Below, piece after piece: positions 9,187 through 19,015 of a stretch of DNA of 60,203 nucleotides. The notes beneath the pieces were generated by a model. That model saw only the letters and a program-made list of their open reading frames with translations, was not told the DNA's origin and did no database searches. The DNA is from an uncultured Opitutia bacterium (GTDB taxonomy: Bacteria > Verrucomicrobiota > Verrucomicrobiia > Opitutales > Opitutaceae): NCBI GenBank assembly GCA_903900845.1, contig CAIUOU010000135.1:1-60203 (forward strand), in the 5' to 3' direction. Position 1 is the stretch's first letter. Each line of letters opens with the position of its first letter. The translations under genes were made by a program, and so were the position numbers.

Positions 9187-9310
9187 TTTCACCACGGAGA
9201 CACCGAGGCACGGAGGAACGGAAGCCAGGGACTGGAAACCCGAAACCTTGGAGTTGGCCCACGGAACACCCTCCGTCGCCCGCTTCGTGCCTCCGTGTCT
9301 CTGTGGTAAA
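9187..9310. repeat. Inverted pair of 8-bp-period ACCACGGAGACAC repeats
   Basis: Between two convergent genes (gap 9117-9375). The left arm has three 8-bp units CACGGAGA, CACCGAGG, CACGGAGG (9193-9216). The right arm (about 9285-9310) is its inverted copy, ending CTCTGTGGTAAAAT; about 23 of 27 bases pair. Repeats of this ACCACAGAGACAC type are widespread in environmental bacterial genomes. The rest of the gap shows no gene. Confidence 0.7.
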
Positions 9311-9375
9311 ATCCGCGCCGCGCGTTCCCACGCACTTCTTTCCCGGTGCGTGGTCGCCGGGACAAGGCCGCTTTG

Positions 9376-10038
9376 CTACGGCGCGAGGCGCCCGATCGAC
9401 CAGTGCCCGTCGGGTTGCCGGGTGTACATCAGCCGGTCATGCAGCCGGTCTCGCCCGCCCTGCCAGAACTCGACGGTCGCGGGAACGACGCGGTAGCCAC
9501 CCCAGAAATCCGGCAGCGGCACTTCGCCGGCGGCGAACTTCCGCTTCAGCACCTGCCACTCCATCTCCAGCACCTGGCGCGAGGACAGCGGCGCGCTTTG
9601 CTTCGAGGCCCACGCCGCGATTTGGCTGTCACGCGGCCGGGTCAGGAAATACCGCAGGGTCTCGGCGGTGGAGAGACGTTCGACGCTTCCGCGAACCACG
9701 ACCTGTCGCTCCAGTCCGAGCCAGGGGAAAAGCAGGGCGGCCCGCGGATTCTCCCGGAGCTGGCGCGCCTTCTCGCTCTCCAGATTGGTGAAGAAAACGA
9801 ATCCGCGCTCGTCGAAGTGTTTCAACAGGACGGTCCTCGCCGCGGGAAAACCGTCGGCCCCCGCGGTCGCAAGCGTCATCGCGTTGGGCTCGGTCAAGCC
9901 CGCCGCGATCGCCTCGCGAAACCAGGTCGTGAACTGCGCCAATGGTTCCGGCGCCATGTCCTCCTCGCGCAGCGCGCCGCGGCCGTACTGGCGGCGCATC
10001 GCGGCCGGATCCGGCGGGGGCTCGCGGTCGGTGGCCAT
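9376..10038 (-). CDS. pdxH: Pyridoxamine 5'-phosphate oxidase
   Basis: FMN-dependent oxidase making pyridoxal 5'-phosphate from PNP or PMP. The 220 residues match the family length. Recognisable segments are [20 protein letters not shown] near the N-terminus, [34 protein letters not shown] (split here only for description: NAMTLAT, then [18 protein letters not shown]), [24 protein letters not shown] and the C-terminal [11 protein letters not shown]...[12 protein letters not shown] block with the active-site arginines. The frame is open far upstream but that part overlaps the preceding gene; the ATG at 10038 sits 5 bp after that gene's stop. PLP made here would serve the neighbouring aminotransferase among many others. 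Confidence 0.95.
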   Translation of the reverse strand: MATDREPPPDPAAMRRQYGRGALREEDMAPEPLAQFTTWFREAIAAGLTEPNAMTLATAGADGFPAARTVLLKHFDERGFVFFTNLESEKARQLRENPRAALLFPWLGLERQVVVRGSVERLSTAETLRYFLTRPRDSQIAAWASKQSAPLSSRQVLEMEWQVLKRKFAAGEVPLPDFWGGYRVVPATVEFWQGGRDRLHDRLMYTRQPDGHWSIGRLAP

Positions 10039-10043
10039 GCGGC

Positions 10044-11606
10044 TCAGCGGGGATCGATGCGGATCTCCACCCAGACGATTTCCAGCGGATCCGTTCCATT
10101 GGGCGCCGTGAATTCGAGGGTGTTTTCGCCGGACCGGACGGAACCGGGCGGACAGGCGAAACGGGGGGCGCGCGCGGCGCCGGCGATACTCCGGCGGTCC
10201 TCGACTTCCCCCGCGGGCGCCAGCTCGCGACCGTTGAGTTTCACGTTTAGCCGGCGGTTGGCGCCGGTGTCCGCCGCCAATCCGATCACCGCGTGGGCGG
10301 AACCGCCGCCGTCGCCGGGCCCCAGATGCAACCGCACCGTTTCCTTGCCCGGCAGCCGGACCGGCAGCTGCGTGCCATTGGGAAAACCCGCCGGCACGGT
10401 GTCGCGGAAAGTCACCGGATGCCGGCGTGGTTCCGCCGCCACCGCGGCGGGCGAAAAGCCCGTGCGCAGCAGCCGGGCGTAATCGGCCGCGTCCACCGGG
10501 CGCGTCTGGCTGTCCATCCAGTTGAAAAGGTAGACGCCGTCGGCGCCTCGGTGGAGGGCGGCCGCGGCGAAGGCGTACGCGTTCGCGAGATCGTTGGCGA
10601 CGGTGGCGCCGCGAATCCATGCGCGGGCGTTGTGCTCGAGCGCGGGTAGTAGCGGCACCCGCGCGGCCGCCGGTCCCATCCGTTCCCGCCAGAGCTCCAC
10701 GGGGATGTCGAAGTCCGACGACGACCAGAAGGGCGCGGGCACAATCAGGTCGACGAGGCCTTCGCGCGCCCAGCGGGCGGCGTCGACACCGAGCCCCGCG
10801 GCGGCGTCGGGATGCGCGGCCGCGCGGACCCCGAGCAGGATGGGGCGGCCGCGCCGCGCGGACCACGAGCGGGTGAGCTCGCGCACCTCGCGCATGAAGG
10901 CGGTGAGCACATGCGCCTCCTCCTGCTCGCGTCCCGGAGTGAGGTGATGGCCGAAGCGCATCCAATCGAGCTCGAGTCCGTCGGGGTCGTAGCGCTCCAG
11001 CAGCTCGCGCACGAAGGCCAGCTGATGGTCACGTACCGCGGCATGGGCGTAGTTCAGCGCGTGGTTGGTCCAGGGCTGGCCGGCGCCGCCCGGGACTCGG
11101 CGCAGCTCCGGGTGGCGGCGCCAGAAGTCCGAGTGCAGGTAGCTCGCGGGGTCGTCGGCGTTGTGCACGTCGTTCATCCGCATCGAGAGCCAGGGTGAGA
11201 TTCCCCGTTCGCGGGCCCGGGTGATCCAGATCGTGTAGGGATCGATTCCGGCCTCGTGCAGCCGGCGGGCGTTCCGCGGCCAGGGGCCGTCGGGCTCCCG
11301 GCCGTCAACGGGATCCCAGATGGCGTCGCGCGTACGGCTCCTGAAACTCGCCCGCATCGAGTTGGGGCTGAGGAAGAGATGTGTGACCTTTGTGCCGGCG
11401 TACTGGTCGATGAAAGCGTGGAGGCCGGCGAGGCTCATGGCCTCGGGAGGGCGGGTGCCGAAAAAGTGACTGTTGTCCTCGTTGATGACGAACGCTCCCC
11501 TCAGGTCCGCCGCGCGCTTTTCCGACGCCGGGGAGGAGAGGGCGTGCGTCAGAAGCAGCCAGGCGGGGACCAATCTGAAGAAAAAGCGGCGGATGTGCGG
11601 TGCCAT
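10044..11606 (-). CDS. Secreted glycoside hydrolase-like TIM-barrel protein (GHL/family 10-like)
   Basis: A 520-residue exported protein: signal peptide about 1-28 (ALSSPASE cleavage region), a TIM-barrel-like body, and a beta-rich C-terminal module (about 400-520). The segment [17 protein letters not shown] near 220 is the acidic strand-end motif seen in GHL10-type and related hydrolases, preceded by [10 protein letters not shown] near 145 and followed by [16 protein letters not shown]. This supports a (beta/alpha)8 hydrolase acting on an exogenous or envelope glycan; family and substrate are not certain. pdxH starts 5 bp downstream, so the two form one transcription unit, probably by chance rather than function. 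Confidence 0.7.
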   Translation of the reverse strand: MAPHIRRFFFRLVPAWLLLTHALSSPASEKRAADLRGAFVINEDNSHFFGTRPPEAMSLAGLHAFIDQYAGTKVTHLFLSPNSMRASFRSRTRDAIWDPVDGREPDGPWPRNARRLHEAGIDPYTIWITRARERGISPWLSMRMNDVHNADDPASYLHSDFWRRHPELRRVPGGAGQPWTNHALNYAHAAVRDHQLAFVRELLERYDPDGLELDWMRFGHHLTPGREQEEAHVLTAFMREVRELTRSWSARRGRPILLGVRAAAHPDAAAGLGVDAARWAREGLVDLIVPAPFWSSSDFDIPVELWRERMGPAAARVPLLPALEHNARAWIRGATVANDLANAYAFAAAALHRGADGVYLFNWMDSQTRPVDAADYARLLRTGFSPAAVAAEPRRHPVTFRDTVPAGFPNGTQLPVRLPGKETVRLHLGPGDGGGSAHAVIGLAADTGANRRLNVKLNGRELAPAGEVEDRRSIAGAARAPRFACPPGSVRSGENTLEFTAPNGTDPLEIVWVEIRIDPR

Positions 11607-11727
11607 GCAGGCATGATGCTCCCGTTCGGGGGTGATGCGAGCCCGGGAAGCTCTCCTTCGGTACGCGTGCCCCGGAGCGCGGTTTGCCGGGGCATGAACC
11701 GCCGTTCGCGCCGCAAACCTGCCCTGT

Positions 11728-13179
11728 TCAGGGGCGGTACGTGGTCTGCTTCAGGTCCGTCCCGAGCAGGCGCCGGAACGTCGGCAGGTCCTTCACCGCG
11801 CGCAGCGAGATGAGCTGGCTGGCGATGTTCCCGACCGCGGTGCCCTCGAGCGCGAAGCTCACCACCGGCACGCCGGCCTCGCGGGCTGTCGCGGCGCAGA
11901 GGAGGCGGTTCTTGGAGCCGCCTCCGACCATGAGGATGCGGCGGAATTTCTTTCCGGTCATGCGCTCGAAAGCGCGCATGGCGTCGGCGTGCCCGCGGCC
12001 CAGCGAGTCGCAGATGAGGCGCACGTAGCCCGCGAGGTCGGCCGGCCGGGTCAGCTTCCGTCGCTTCAGATGGGCGTCGATCGCCGCCTTCATCGAAGGC
12101 GGGTTCGCGAACGCGGGGTCGGTGACGTCCAGCAGGCCCTTGGGCGACGGGAGACGTTCGGCGGCCTTGATGAGGGCCTGCCAGGCGCGGTCGCCGTCCG
12201 GCCGCGTGGCGAAGTCCTTCATGATGCCCTCCAGGAGCCAAAGGCCGATGACATTCGTGAGGGGGCGGTAGCGGCCGTCGCCGATGCGCTCGTTGGAAAT
12301 GCGGGCGGCCATCGCGTCGGCACCCACCACGGGCGTTTCGCTCTCGAAGCCGACCAGCGACCAGGTGCCGGAACTCAGGAAGAGGTCTCCGCCGTCGGGG
12401 GATGCGGGCATCGCGTCGTAGGCGCAGGCGGTGTCGTGGCCGGGCACCGCGACGACCTGCGCGCGGGCGAGGGCGGGTAAGCCCGCGACGATTTCCTGGC
12501 GCAGCCGGCCGAGACGCGCGCCGGAGAGGAGAGGCGGGGTGAACCAGCGCGGCGGGATGCGGAAGTAGTCGAGCGCGGCGCGGGACCAGCCGTTGGAGCG
12601 CACGTCGATCAACTGCGAGGTGCTCGCGATGGTGAACTCGTTCTCCATGCGGCCCGAGAGCAGATAGTTGAAATAGTCGGGGAGGAAGAGGCAGCGCGTC
12701 GCGAGGTCCTCGACCGCCGGGCAGGAAGCCACGACCTCGGCCAGCTGCAGGGAGGAGTTATAGAAGACGTTGGGGATGCCGGTGGCGGCGTAGACGCGGT
12801 CGAGCGCGGCGCGGGTGTTGGCGAGGCGCCGCAAGCCGGCTTGCGTGCGGGCGTCGCGGTAGGCGTGCACCGGAAAGACCAGCCGGCCGGCGTCGTCGAG
12901 CAGCACGTAGTCCACGCCCCAGCAGTCCACGCCCACCGAGGCGATGGTGGCCCCGCGGGGCAGGGCCTCGGCGGCTTTCCTCAGGCCGGCGAGCGCCTCG
13001 TGCCACAGGGTGCCGAGCTCCCAATAATCGTGGCCGTTGAGCGAGCGGAACGCGTTGGGAAAACGGTGGACCTCGCGGAGCGAGAGCCGGCCGCCGGACC
13101 AGGTTCCGAGGATAACGCGGCCGCTGGTGGCGCCGAAGTCGAGGGCGACGGTGTGGACGGAGCGGGACATATCGGACAT
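11728..13179 (-). CDS. rhaB: Rhamnulokinase (FGGY family)
   Basis: Phosphorylates L-rhamnulose to rhamnulose 1-phosphate, whose aldol cleavage gives DHAP and L-lactaldehyde. About 483 residues aligning throughout with E. coli RhaB by eye: ALDFGATSGRVILG at the N-terminus, VGVDCWGVDYVLLDD, YRDARTQ, LPDYFNYLLSGRMENEFTIAST, VPGHDTACAYDAMP, FLSSGTWSLVGFES, NVIGLWLLEGIMKDF and ILMVGGGSKNRLLC (second FGGY ATP motif). In-frame ATGs at 13179 and 13170 are both possible and neither has a clear Shine-Dalgarno. It is divergent from lutA across only about 48 bp, which suggests joint control. No isomerase or aldolase gene is in the window. Confidence 0.94.
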   Translation of the reverse strand: MSDMSRSVHTVALDFGATSGRVILGTWSGGRLSLREVHRFPNAFRSLNGHDYWELGTLWHEALAGLRKAAEALPRGATIASVGVDCWGVDYVLLDDAGRLVFPVHAYRDARTQAGLRRLANTRAALDRVYAATGIPNVFYNSSLQLAEVVASCPAVEDLATRCLFLPDYFNYLLSGRMENEFTIASTSQLIDVRSNGWSRAALDYFRIPPRWFTPPLLSGARLGRLRQEIVAGLPALARAQVVAVPGHDTACAYDAMPASPDGGDLFLSSGTWSLVGFESETPVVGADAMAARISNERIGDGRYRPLTNVIGLWLLEGIMKDFATRPDGDRAWQALIKAAERLPSPKGLLDVTDPAFANPPSMKAAIDAHLKRRKLTRPADLAGYVRLICDSLGRGHADAMRAFERMTGKKFRRILMVGGGSKNRLLCAATAREAGVPVVSFALEGTAVGNIASQLISLRAVKDLPTFRRLLGTDLKQTTYRP

Positions 13180-13227
13180 TTCCAATTGCCAGAAAGTCCG
13201 GCGCACCCACGGTTTTCCAATCTCAAA

Positions 13228-13995
13228 ATGCTGAACGCCGAGCGAGCGCCCGTGACGGGACGGAAGGTGCAACTCATGGCCACGTGCCTGTGCGACGCCT
13301 TCTATGACGACGTCGCCGCGGCGACGGTGGAGGTGCTGGAGCACTTGGGGGTCGAGGTGGTTTTCCCCGAGGGCCAGACGTGCTGCGGCCAGCCTGCTTT
13401 CAACGGCGGCGACTGGGCGGCCTCGCGCAAGGTCGTGCGGCACACGGTCCGCACTTTCGCCGGTGAGGACCCCGTTGTCATTCCGAGCGCCTCGTGCGCG
13501 GCGATGCTGTTCCACGGCGCGGTGCTGGAGTTCGAGCGCGAAGCCGACGCGGCGGAGGTGAGCGCGCTCGGCCGGCGGACCTGGGAACTGGCGGATTTCA
13601 TCGTGAACGGCCTCGGCGTGAAGACCTGGCCGGGACGCTACGAGGCGCGGGTGGCGTTGCACCGTTCCTGCCACTCCCGCGGCACGGAGACGGTTCCGGC
13701 CGCGCAGGCGCTGCTGGGCTCGATCGCGGGCCTTTCGCTCGTCGAGTTCGGCGAGGCGGAGCAATGCTGCGGGTTCGGCGGCACGTTCGCCGTCACCTTT
13801 CCCCATCTCTCCTCGGCGATGGGTGAGCTGAAGCTCGAGCATGTGCGGGCCGTGGCGCCCGACGAGTACGTGTCACCCGACATGAGCTGCATGATGCATC
13901 TCGGCGGGCTAGCCCAGGCCGAGGGCAAACCGATCCGCGCCCGCCACCTTGCGCAGGTGCTGCGCGATGCCCTCAAGGGCGGCCCCCGGAGCTGA
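13228..13995 (+). CDS. lutA: LutA-type lactate utilization protein (CCG-domain subunit)
   Basis: Subunit of the LutABC L-lactate dehydrogenase complex (lactate to pyruvate). The 255 residues carry two cysteine-rich CCG domains: QTCCGQPAFNGG near 50-61 and EQCCGFGGTFAV near 180, with HRSCHSRG between them and MSCMMHLGG near the end, the cysteine pattern expected to bind an iron-sulfur cofactor. The N-terminal beta strand VQLMATCLCDAFYDDV is the family start. I use ATG 13228 because the later ATG at 13276 would cut that strand. lutB follows after 16 bp. Divergent from rhaB, consistent with oxidation of lactate derived from rhamnose. Confidence 0.92.
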   Translation: MLNAERAPVTGRKVQLMATCLCDAFYDDVAAATVEVLEHLGVEVVFPEGQTCCGQPAFNGGDWAASRKVVRHTVRTFAGEDPVVIPSASCAAMLFHGAVLEFEREADAAEVSALGRRTWELADFIVNGLGVKTWPGRYEARVALHRSCHSRGTETVPAAQALLGSIAGLSLVEFGEAEQCCGFGGTFAVTFPHLSSAMGELKLEHVRAVAPDEYVSPDMSCMMHLGGLAQAEGKPIRARHLAQVLRDALKGGPRS

Positions 13996-14011
13996 CCCGC
14001 CTTCGCCCGCG

Positions 14012-15403
14012 ATGCCCCAGCCGATCGACCAGTTCGCCGCGCGCCTCCCGGCCGACAAGCGCGCCTCCGTCTACCAGAGCACGAAGACGACGCACGAGAA
14101 GCGCACGCGGCTCCTCTTCGACCAGTTCGGCGACCCCGACCGCCTCCGCCGTCTGGCCGGCGACATCAAGCAGCACGCGATCGAGAACCTCGACACCTAC
14201 CTGCCGCAGGTGGAGCAGCGCCTGCGTGCGTCCGGCGCGCAGGTGCATTGGGCGTCGACGGGGCAGGCCGCCTGTGAGGCGGTCCTGCGCATCATGCGCG
14301 ACCGCGGCGCGACGCGCATGGTCAAGGCGAAGACCATGGTGAGCGAGGAGATCGAGCTCGCGCATTTCCTCGAGGGGCACGGGTTGGAGGCGGTCGAGAC
14401 CGATCTCGGCGAGTTCATCGTGCAGATCGATGACGACCACCCGAGCCACATCGTGCGGCCGATCATCCACAAGAACCGCCGCGAGATCGCGACGAGCTTC
14501 GAGCGGGAGGGCCTCGGCGCCTACAACGACGACCCCGCCACGATCACGCGGCGCGCGCGCCACCACCTGCGGCACAAGTACCTCGCGGCCGACGTAGGCC
14601 TGACGGGCGCCAACTTCGTCTCGGCCGAGAGCGGACGCGTCGTGCTGGTGACCAACGAGGGCAACTCCCGCTTCTGCCTCGCCGCCACGCGTTGCCACAT
14701 CGTGCTCGTGGGCATCGAGAAGATTGTCCCGCGCGACCGCGACCTCGCCGTGCTGCTCAATCTGCTCGGGCGTTCCGGCACCGCCCAGGACCTCACGGTC
14801 TACACCGAGTTCATCGGCGGTCCGCGTCGCGTCGGCCAGCCCGACGGTCCGGAGGAGATGCACGTCATCTTTGTCGACAACGGCCGCACCGAGGTGCTCG
14901 CGAGCGATTGCCGGGAGATCCTGCGCTGCATTCGCTGCGGCGCCTGCCTGAATGTCTGCCCGATCTACCGGCAGGCGAGCGGACACGCCTACCGCAGCGT
15001 GTACCCCGGCCCCGTCGGCGCCGTGCTGTCGCCGTTGCTGATGGGCGAGCGTTTCCCGCAGAAGGCCGATTTGCCGAAGGCCTCCTCGCTCTGCGGCGCC
15101 TGCCATGAGGTGTGCCCGGTCAACATTCCGATCCCCGACCTGCTGCTGCGCCTGCGCGCGCGGGCCAAGGAGGAGAACGTGCCGTCCCCCGGATCGCCAC
15201 CGATGGGCCCTTGGGCGCTGATCGCGGCCCAGCCCGCCGCCTGGAAGGCGGCGCTCGCGGGCGGTCGCATCATCAATCACCTGCCCGTGAAATTGATCCC
15301 CGTGCCCGCGCTGCAGGCGTGGGCCGCCAAACGCTCCTTGCCCGAGTGGCGCGGCGGGGAATTCCGAAAGTGGATGAAAGCGCGTCAGCGCCCTTCGGCG
15401 TAG
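14012..15403 (+). CDS. lutB: LutB-type iron-sulfur lactate utilization protein
   Basis: The electron-transferring LutB subunit, 463 residues. An N-terminal LUD (DUF162) domain covers about 60-290 (KTMVSEEIELAHFLE, LTGANFVSAESGRVVLVTNEGNSRFC). Then come two [4Fe-4S] motifs, CIRCGACLNVCPIYR near 305 and CGACHEVCPVNIPIPDLL near 365, and a C-terminal DUF3390-like tail. It starts at ATG 14012, 16 bp after lutA. The third partner, LutC (a short stand-alone LUD protein), is not found downstream: the next 387 bp are repeats, then a convergent gene. LutC may be encoded elsewhere or be dispensable. Confidence 0.93.
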   Translation: MPQPIDQFAARLPADKRASVYQSTKTTHEKRTRLLFDQFGDPDRLRRLAGDIKQHAIENLDTYLPQVEQRLRASGAQVHWASTGQAACEAVLRIMRDRGATRMVKAKTMVSEEIELAHFLEGHGLEAVETDLGEFIVQIDDDHPSHIVRPIIHKNRREIATSFEREGLGAYNDDPATITRRARHHLRHKYLAADVGLTGANFVSAESGRVVLVTNEGNSRFCLAATRCHIVLVGIEKIVPRDRDLAVLLNLLGRSGTAQDLTVYTEFIGGPRRVGQPDGPEEMHVIFVDNGRTEVLASDCREILRCIRCGACLNVCPIYRQASGHAYRSVYPGPVGAVLSPLLMGERFPQKADLPKASSLCGACHEVCPVNIPIPDLLLRLRARAKEENVPSPGSPPMGPWALIAAQPAAWKAALAGGRIINHLPVKLIPVPALQAWAAKRSLPEWRGGEFRKWMKARQRPSA

Positions 15404-15424
15404 GCGATGCTTCGTGGTCGTGAA

Positions 15425-15755
15425 CCACGGATGAGAACCGCTCCGCTGCACGGTGGAGCCCCGCTTCCAAACCGGAGCCAACCACGGATGGGCGCGGATA
15501 AACACGGATTCGATCCCTTGGTCGCTCACCAGCGAGTGAACCACGAATAGACACGAAGGCACACGAATGAGGAGGGCTCGGATGTAGCCGCGGCCGCCCG
15601 CCGCGGACCCTGCCGCTGGCTCAACGGCCGAAGGCTCTTCAGCAAGCCGGAGCCTGTTACCTCAGATCTCGCAGATCACTCAGATGAACTTGAGAGGGAA
15701 GGAGGCTCCGAAAGCCTGATCTGCGCTATCCGGGAAATCTGAGGTTAAACCCGGC
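15425..15755 (+). repeat. Composite intergenic repeat, copy 3
   Basis: Fills the 387-bp convergent gap after lutB. Contains 10-bp units CACGGAT, CGCGGAT, CACGGAT (starting 15483, 15493, 15503) followed by CGATCCCTTGGTCGCT; then CACGAAT, CACGAAG, CACGAAT (15542, 15552, 15562); hairpin CCGCGGC-CGCCC-GCCGCGG (15588-15606) led by TGTAG; linker CAACGGCCGAAGGCTCTTC (from about 15627); and 9-bp units TCAGATCTC, GCAGATCAC, TCAGATGAA (15662-15688). No gene in this gap. Confidence 0.85.
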
Positions 15756-15790
15756 TCGGCGCCGAACGTCGTTACCCGTCCGCGGCGCGT

Positions 15791-18700
15791 TCAGAACGTA
15801 CCGCGTAGGCCGAAGGTCCAGGCCGAGCCATAGTCGACGCGTTGGCGGAATTTCGCGTACGCGGGGGTGTTCGGCCCGTGGACCTTCGAGTCCTCTGTCT
15901 GGTTGTGGATGTTGCGCATGCCGCCGAACAACGTGAAGCGGCGGTTGAGGACGTAGTCGGCGTTGACGTCGATGTAGAGGCGCTTGGAGCCCCAATTGTA
16001 GGTGTTGGGCTCGATGCTGCGACCGGTGGCGATGATGCCGCGCCGCTGCGCCCCGCGGTAGTTCCAGTTCATGCGCAGGACGTACTTCGGCCGCGTGAGG
16101 CTCCAGCCCCAACTGCCGCTGCGCGGGATGAACCCGGCGAAGTTGGCCGCGCCTTCGCCCGTCGCGCGGATCGCGCTCGCGTTGGCGAAGACCTGCACGC
16201 CGCGCGCCCAACCGGGCAGGAAGGTGAGGGCCTGCTTGTAGTCGAACTCGAGGCCGGTCATGAGCACCCTGGTCGACAGGTTGTGGTTCGTGGCGACCTC
16301 GTACATCCCGTACTCGTCGGGATCGAGGTCGTAGAACGCGAGGAACTCGGGCGTGGCCGGGAAGCGCACGCTGCCGAAGAAGTTCCGGAACTCGCGCCGG
16401 AACCCGCCGATGTTCAGCGCGCCGACCCGGTCGAAGTAATACTCGAGGCGGAATTTGTAGCTTTCCGCGGTCCACGCTTTGATGCCCGCGTTGTTGACCG
16501 AGATCACCGTGTTCGAAGTGACCGGGACGGACGTGTCGGGCAGGGTGAGCCCGCCGGCGTACTGGTTGAAATCGGGGCGGCCCACGCTCTGGTAGTAAGC
16601 GAGCCGAGCGGTGAGGTTTTCGCGGAGCAGGTAGCTTACGTTGAGATTGGGGAAAAGCCGCAGGTACTCCTTGGTCGTGTTCTGGCCGCGGTCGAGGTAG
16701 GTGAGTTTCGACAGACCAAGGGCGTCCGCCGTCGGCACGATCAGCGCCGGCAGCGGCGCCCCGGCGGCGTTGCGGAGGATGTTTCCCGCGGCGTCGCGGC
16801 GCGGGATGATATTGCCGGCGGCGTCGCGCTGGAAGTTGCGCGAGGGGTCCGTCATGGGGCCCTGCGCGTTGATGTTGGTCTGCTCGGCGCGCAGGCCGCC
16901 CACGAACTGCAGGCGGCGGTTGAAAAACGCCACGTCGCCGCGCAGGTAGGCCGATGAGATCACTTCACGCGCGTACTTGGAGGCACCGATGGCCGCGCGG
17001 TAGTTGTTGTTCTCGTTGCTGGTGAAGTACGAGGGGTTGGTCCGGTTCAGGTCGTAGTAGTCATCGTTCGAGATCCATTGGATCCGCGGGAAGCCGTAGG
17101 CGCCGGCGCGCTGGGAAAACGCCTCGTCGAGCACCAGGCCAGCGTTGTCGTCGCCGCGCAGGGGCGCGTTGGCGGCGAAGCTGTTCACGCCGTCGCGGCC
17201 GACGAACGTGTAGGTGTTGGTTGTCGCGCGCAGGTCGCGTTCCATGCTGCGGATCTCGGCGCCCGTCTTCAGCGACACCGGCACGCCGCGCACGGCGAGG
17301 TCGCGGCGGAGATTGAAGCGGGCGCTACGCTTCAGGTCGGAGGAGTCGCGGACGACGCCGTTCGCGGTGTCGAGGGCGTAGTTGTCGAGCCGGTACGGAT
17401 CAACCGGCAGGCCGTCGGCGCTCGTCATGGTGATGGTGTTGGGCCGCAGGTAAAAGATGTCGGCGAACGACACCCGCACCCCGGTGCGTCGCGCCTGGGA
17501 GGCGCCGAAGAAACCCTTGTCGACGTTGCGGGTGTGGAGACTGGCGCGGGAGAAGCCGAGGCCGGCGTCCATCTTCCAGACCGGCCCGTCGTGGCGCCAG
17601 ACGAGCGACGGGGTGTACGTGGTGCCGTACCAATCCTGCGCGCCGCCATTGAGGCGCGCCTCCCCGAAGCCGCCCGCCGGGCCGAATCCTCCCGGGGTGC
17701 CGGTGGTGCCGGCGGGGAGCGGGGCGCCGGTGGTGAAGGTCGGGCCCCATTGCCCCGGCAACACGCGGTTCACAAAGAACGAGAAGGTGCGGTTGTTGTG
17801 CACCACGCCGATCCAGTTCCAGAGAAACGAGAACGACAGCGTGGCATTCGGATAGGGCCGGTAGTCCATCGTCGTGCCGACCGAGTCGGCGCGGTTGCCG
17901 CGGGTGCTGTCCCGCAAAGCGAAGTCGGTGAGGTAGGGCTTGTCCGGCGTGGTGTCGGGCAGGCCGGTGATGGCGGTGGCAGCCACGTTGGTGGCGAAGC
18001 CGTTGCCGCGCCACGTGCTGGTCGCGACGTTCTCGTAGCTGTACTGGTCGACGTGGTTGCCGGATAGCGTGAACCCGAACCGGCGGCTCACCGGCACGAC
18101 CGAGGAGAAGTTGAAGCCCGGGGTCACCTTCCGCGTCGGCCGGTTGAGCGGCCCCGGTGTCCGGTGGAGGCTCCGGTCGCCGTCCTTGAGCGTGAGGAAG
18201 ACGCTGAGGTTGTGCTGCGGGCGCGAGCGCTCGAAGGCCGAGCGGGGCACCATGTTGACGGATCCGGCGAGGGCGGAGCCGCTCGATTCCGGGGTGGGTG
18301 AGTGGTGCACCTCGATGCGCGAGATGCTGTTCACCGAGAACTGGTCGAGGTTGGTGACACGACCGGTGCCGTTGCCCGCGGCGCTGGCGAGGTCGAAGCC
18401 GCCGATGGTGATCGGAACATTCGAGGCCGGCACGCCGTTCATCGAGACGTTCCGCGCCTCGCCCGCGCTGTAGTCCAGCGTCACGCCGGGTAGGAATTTC
18501 ATCACCTCGCCCGGGGTGCCGTCGACCACCGTGCCAAACTCGTCGGCCGCGACGACGTTCACGATATTGCGGGCGAAGCGCTGCTCGTTGATCGCGATCG
18601 CCGCGCCGTCCATTTCCTTCGAGGTCGCGACCACGAATTGGTCCAGCCGGATCGCGCCGCCCTTCGCCGCCGGTTCCTTGCCCGCGGCGCCGAAGGTGAT

Positions 18701-19015
18701 GTCGAGCTGCGCGGTCTGCCCGGCCGCGACGGTGACGTTGAGCGTGCGTTCGGGGAGACCGGTGAAGAAGACGCGCACCCGGGCCTCGCCCGCCGGCACT
18801 TCGGTCAGCCGGTAGCGTCCGCCGGTCTCGGAGAACGCCTCGAGGCGCGTGCCCTCGACGACCAGGCGGGCGCGCTCGAGGTATTCGCCGCGGCCCTCGT
18901 CGAAGACGCGTCCCTCGATCGCACCAGGAGCGGCGGGTTGCGCGGCGAGGGCAGACGTGGCGGAACCGAGACAAAGGCAGAGGAGTGCAGGAAGCAGACG
19001 CAGCGGGTTCTTCAT
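15791..19015 (-). CDS. TonB-dependent receptor with N-terminal carboxypeptidase-regulatory-like domain
   Basis: Outer-membrane active transporter of 1074 residues. Signal peptide 1-26 (ATSALAA), a CarboxypepD_reg-like beta sandwich about 30-112 (GAIEGRVFDEGRGEYLERA, then YRLTEVPAGEARVRVFFTG), a plug about 125-290 starting LDQFVVATSKE with INEQRFARNI and FLPGVTLDYSAG, then a long beta barrel ending in a C-terminal Phe (FGLRGTF), the BAM signal. The start is ATG 19015; the frame is open further upstream but the signal peptide fixes it. Divergent by 117 bp from a secreted lyase, so probably a polysaccharide-fragment importer. No SusD-like lipoprotein is present. It is a paralogue of the receptor at 56.6-59.7 kb. 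Confidence 0.93.
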   Translation of the reverse strand: MKNPLRLLPALLCLCLGSATSALAAQPAAPGAIEGRVFDEGRGEYLERARLVVEGTRLEAFSETGGRYRLTEVPAGEARVRVFFTGLPERTLNVTVAAGQTAQLDITFGAAGKEPAAKGGAIRLDQFVVATSKEMDGAAIAINEQRFARNIVNVVAADEFGTVVDGTPGEVMKFLPGVTLDYSAGEARNVSMNGVPASNVPITIGGFDLASAAGNGTGRVTNLDQFSVNSISRIEVHHSPTPESSGSALAGSVNMVPRSAFERSRPQHNLSVFLTLKDGDRSLHRTPGPLNRPTRKVTPGFNFSSVVPVSRRFGFTLSGNHVDQYSYENVATSTWRGNGFATNVAATAITGLPDTTPDKPYLTDFALRDSTRGNRADSVGTTMDYRPYPNATLSFSFLWNWIGVVHNNRTFSFFVNRVLPGQWGPTFTTGAPLPAGTTGTPGGFGPAGGFGEARLNGGAQDWYGTTYTPSLVWRHDGPVWKMDAGLGFSRASLHTRNVDKGFFGASQARRTGVRVSFADIFYLRPNTITMTSADGLPVDPYRLDNYALDTANGVVRDSSDLKRSARFNLRRDLAVRGVPVSLKTGAEIRSMERDLRATTNTYTFVGRDGVNSFAANAPLRGDDNAGLVLDEAFSQRAGAYGFPRIQWISNDDYYDLNRTNPSYFTSNENNNYRAAIGASKYAREVISSAYLRGDVAFFNRRLQFVGGLRAEQTNINAQGPMTDPSRNFQRDAAGNIIPRRDAAGNILRNAAGAPLPALIVPTADALGLSKLTYLDRGQNTTKEYLRLFPNLNVSYLLRENLTARLAYYQSVGRPDFNQYAGGLTLPDTSVPVTSNTVISVNNAGIKAWTAESYKFRLEYYFDRVGALNIGGFRREFRNFFGSVRFPATPEFLAFYDLDPDEYGMYEVATNHNLSTRVLMTGLEFDYKQALTFLPGWARGVQVFANASAIRATGEGAANFAGFIPRSGSWGWSLTRPKYVLRMNWNYRGAQRRGIIATGRSIEPNTYNWGSKRLYIDVNADYVLNRRFTLFGGMRNIHNQTEDSKVHGPNTPAYAKFRQRVDYGSAWTFGLRGTF

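Noticed and set aside
12841-13227. An upstream extension of lutA (start at 12841)
   Set aside because: The extension lies antisense within rhaB, whose motifs are intact there; the conserved LutA N-terminus begins just after 13228.
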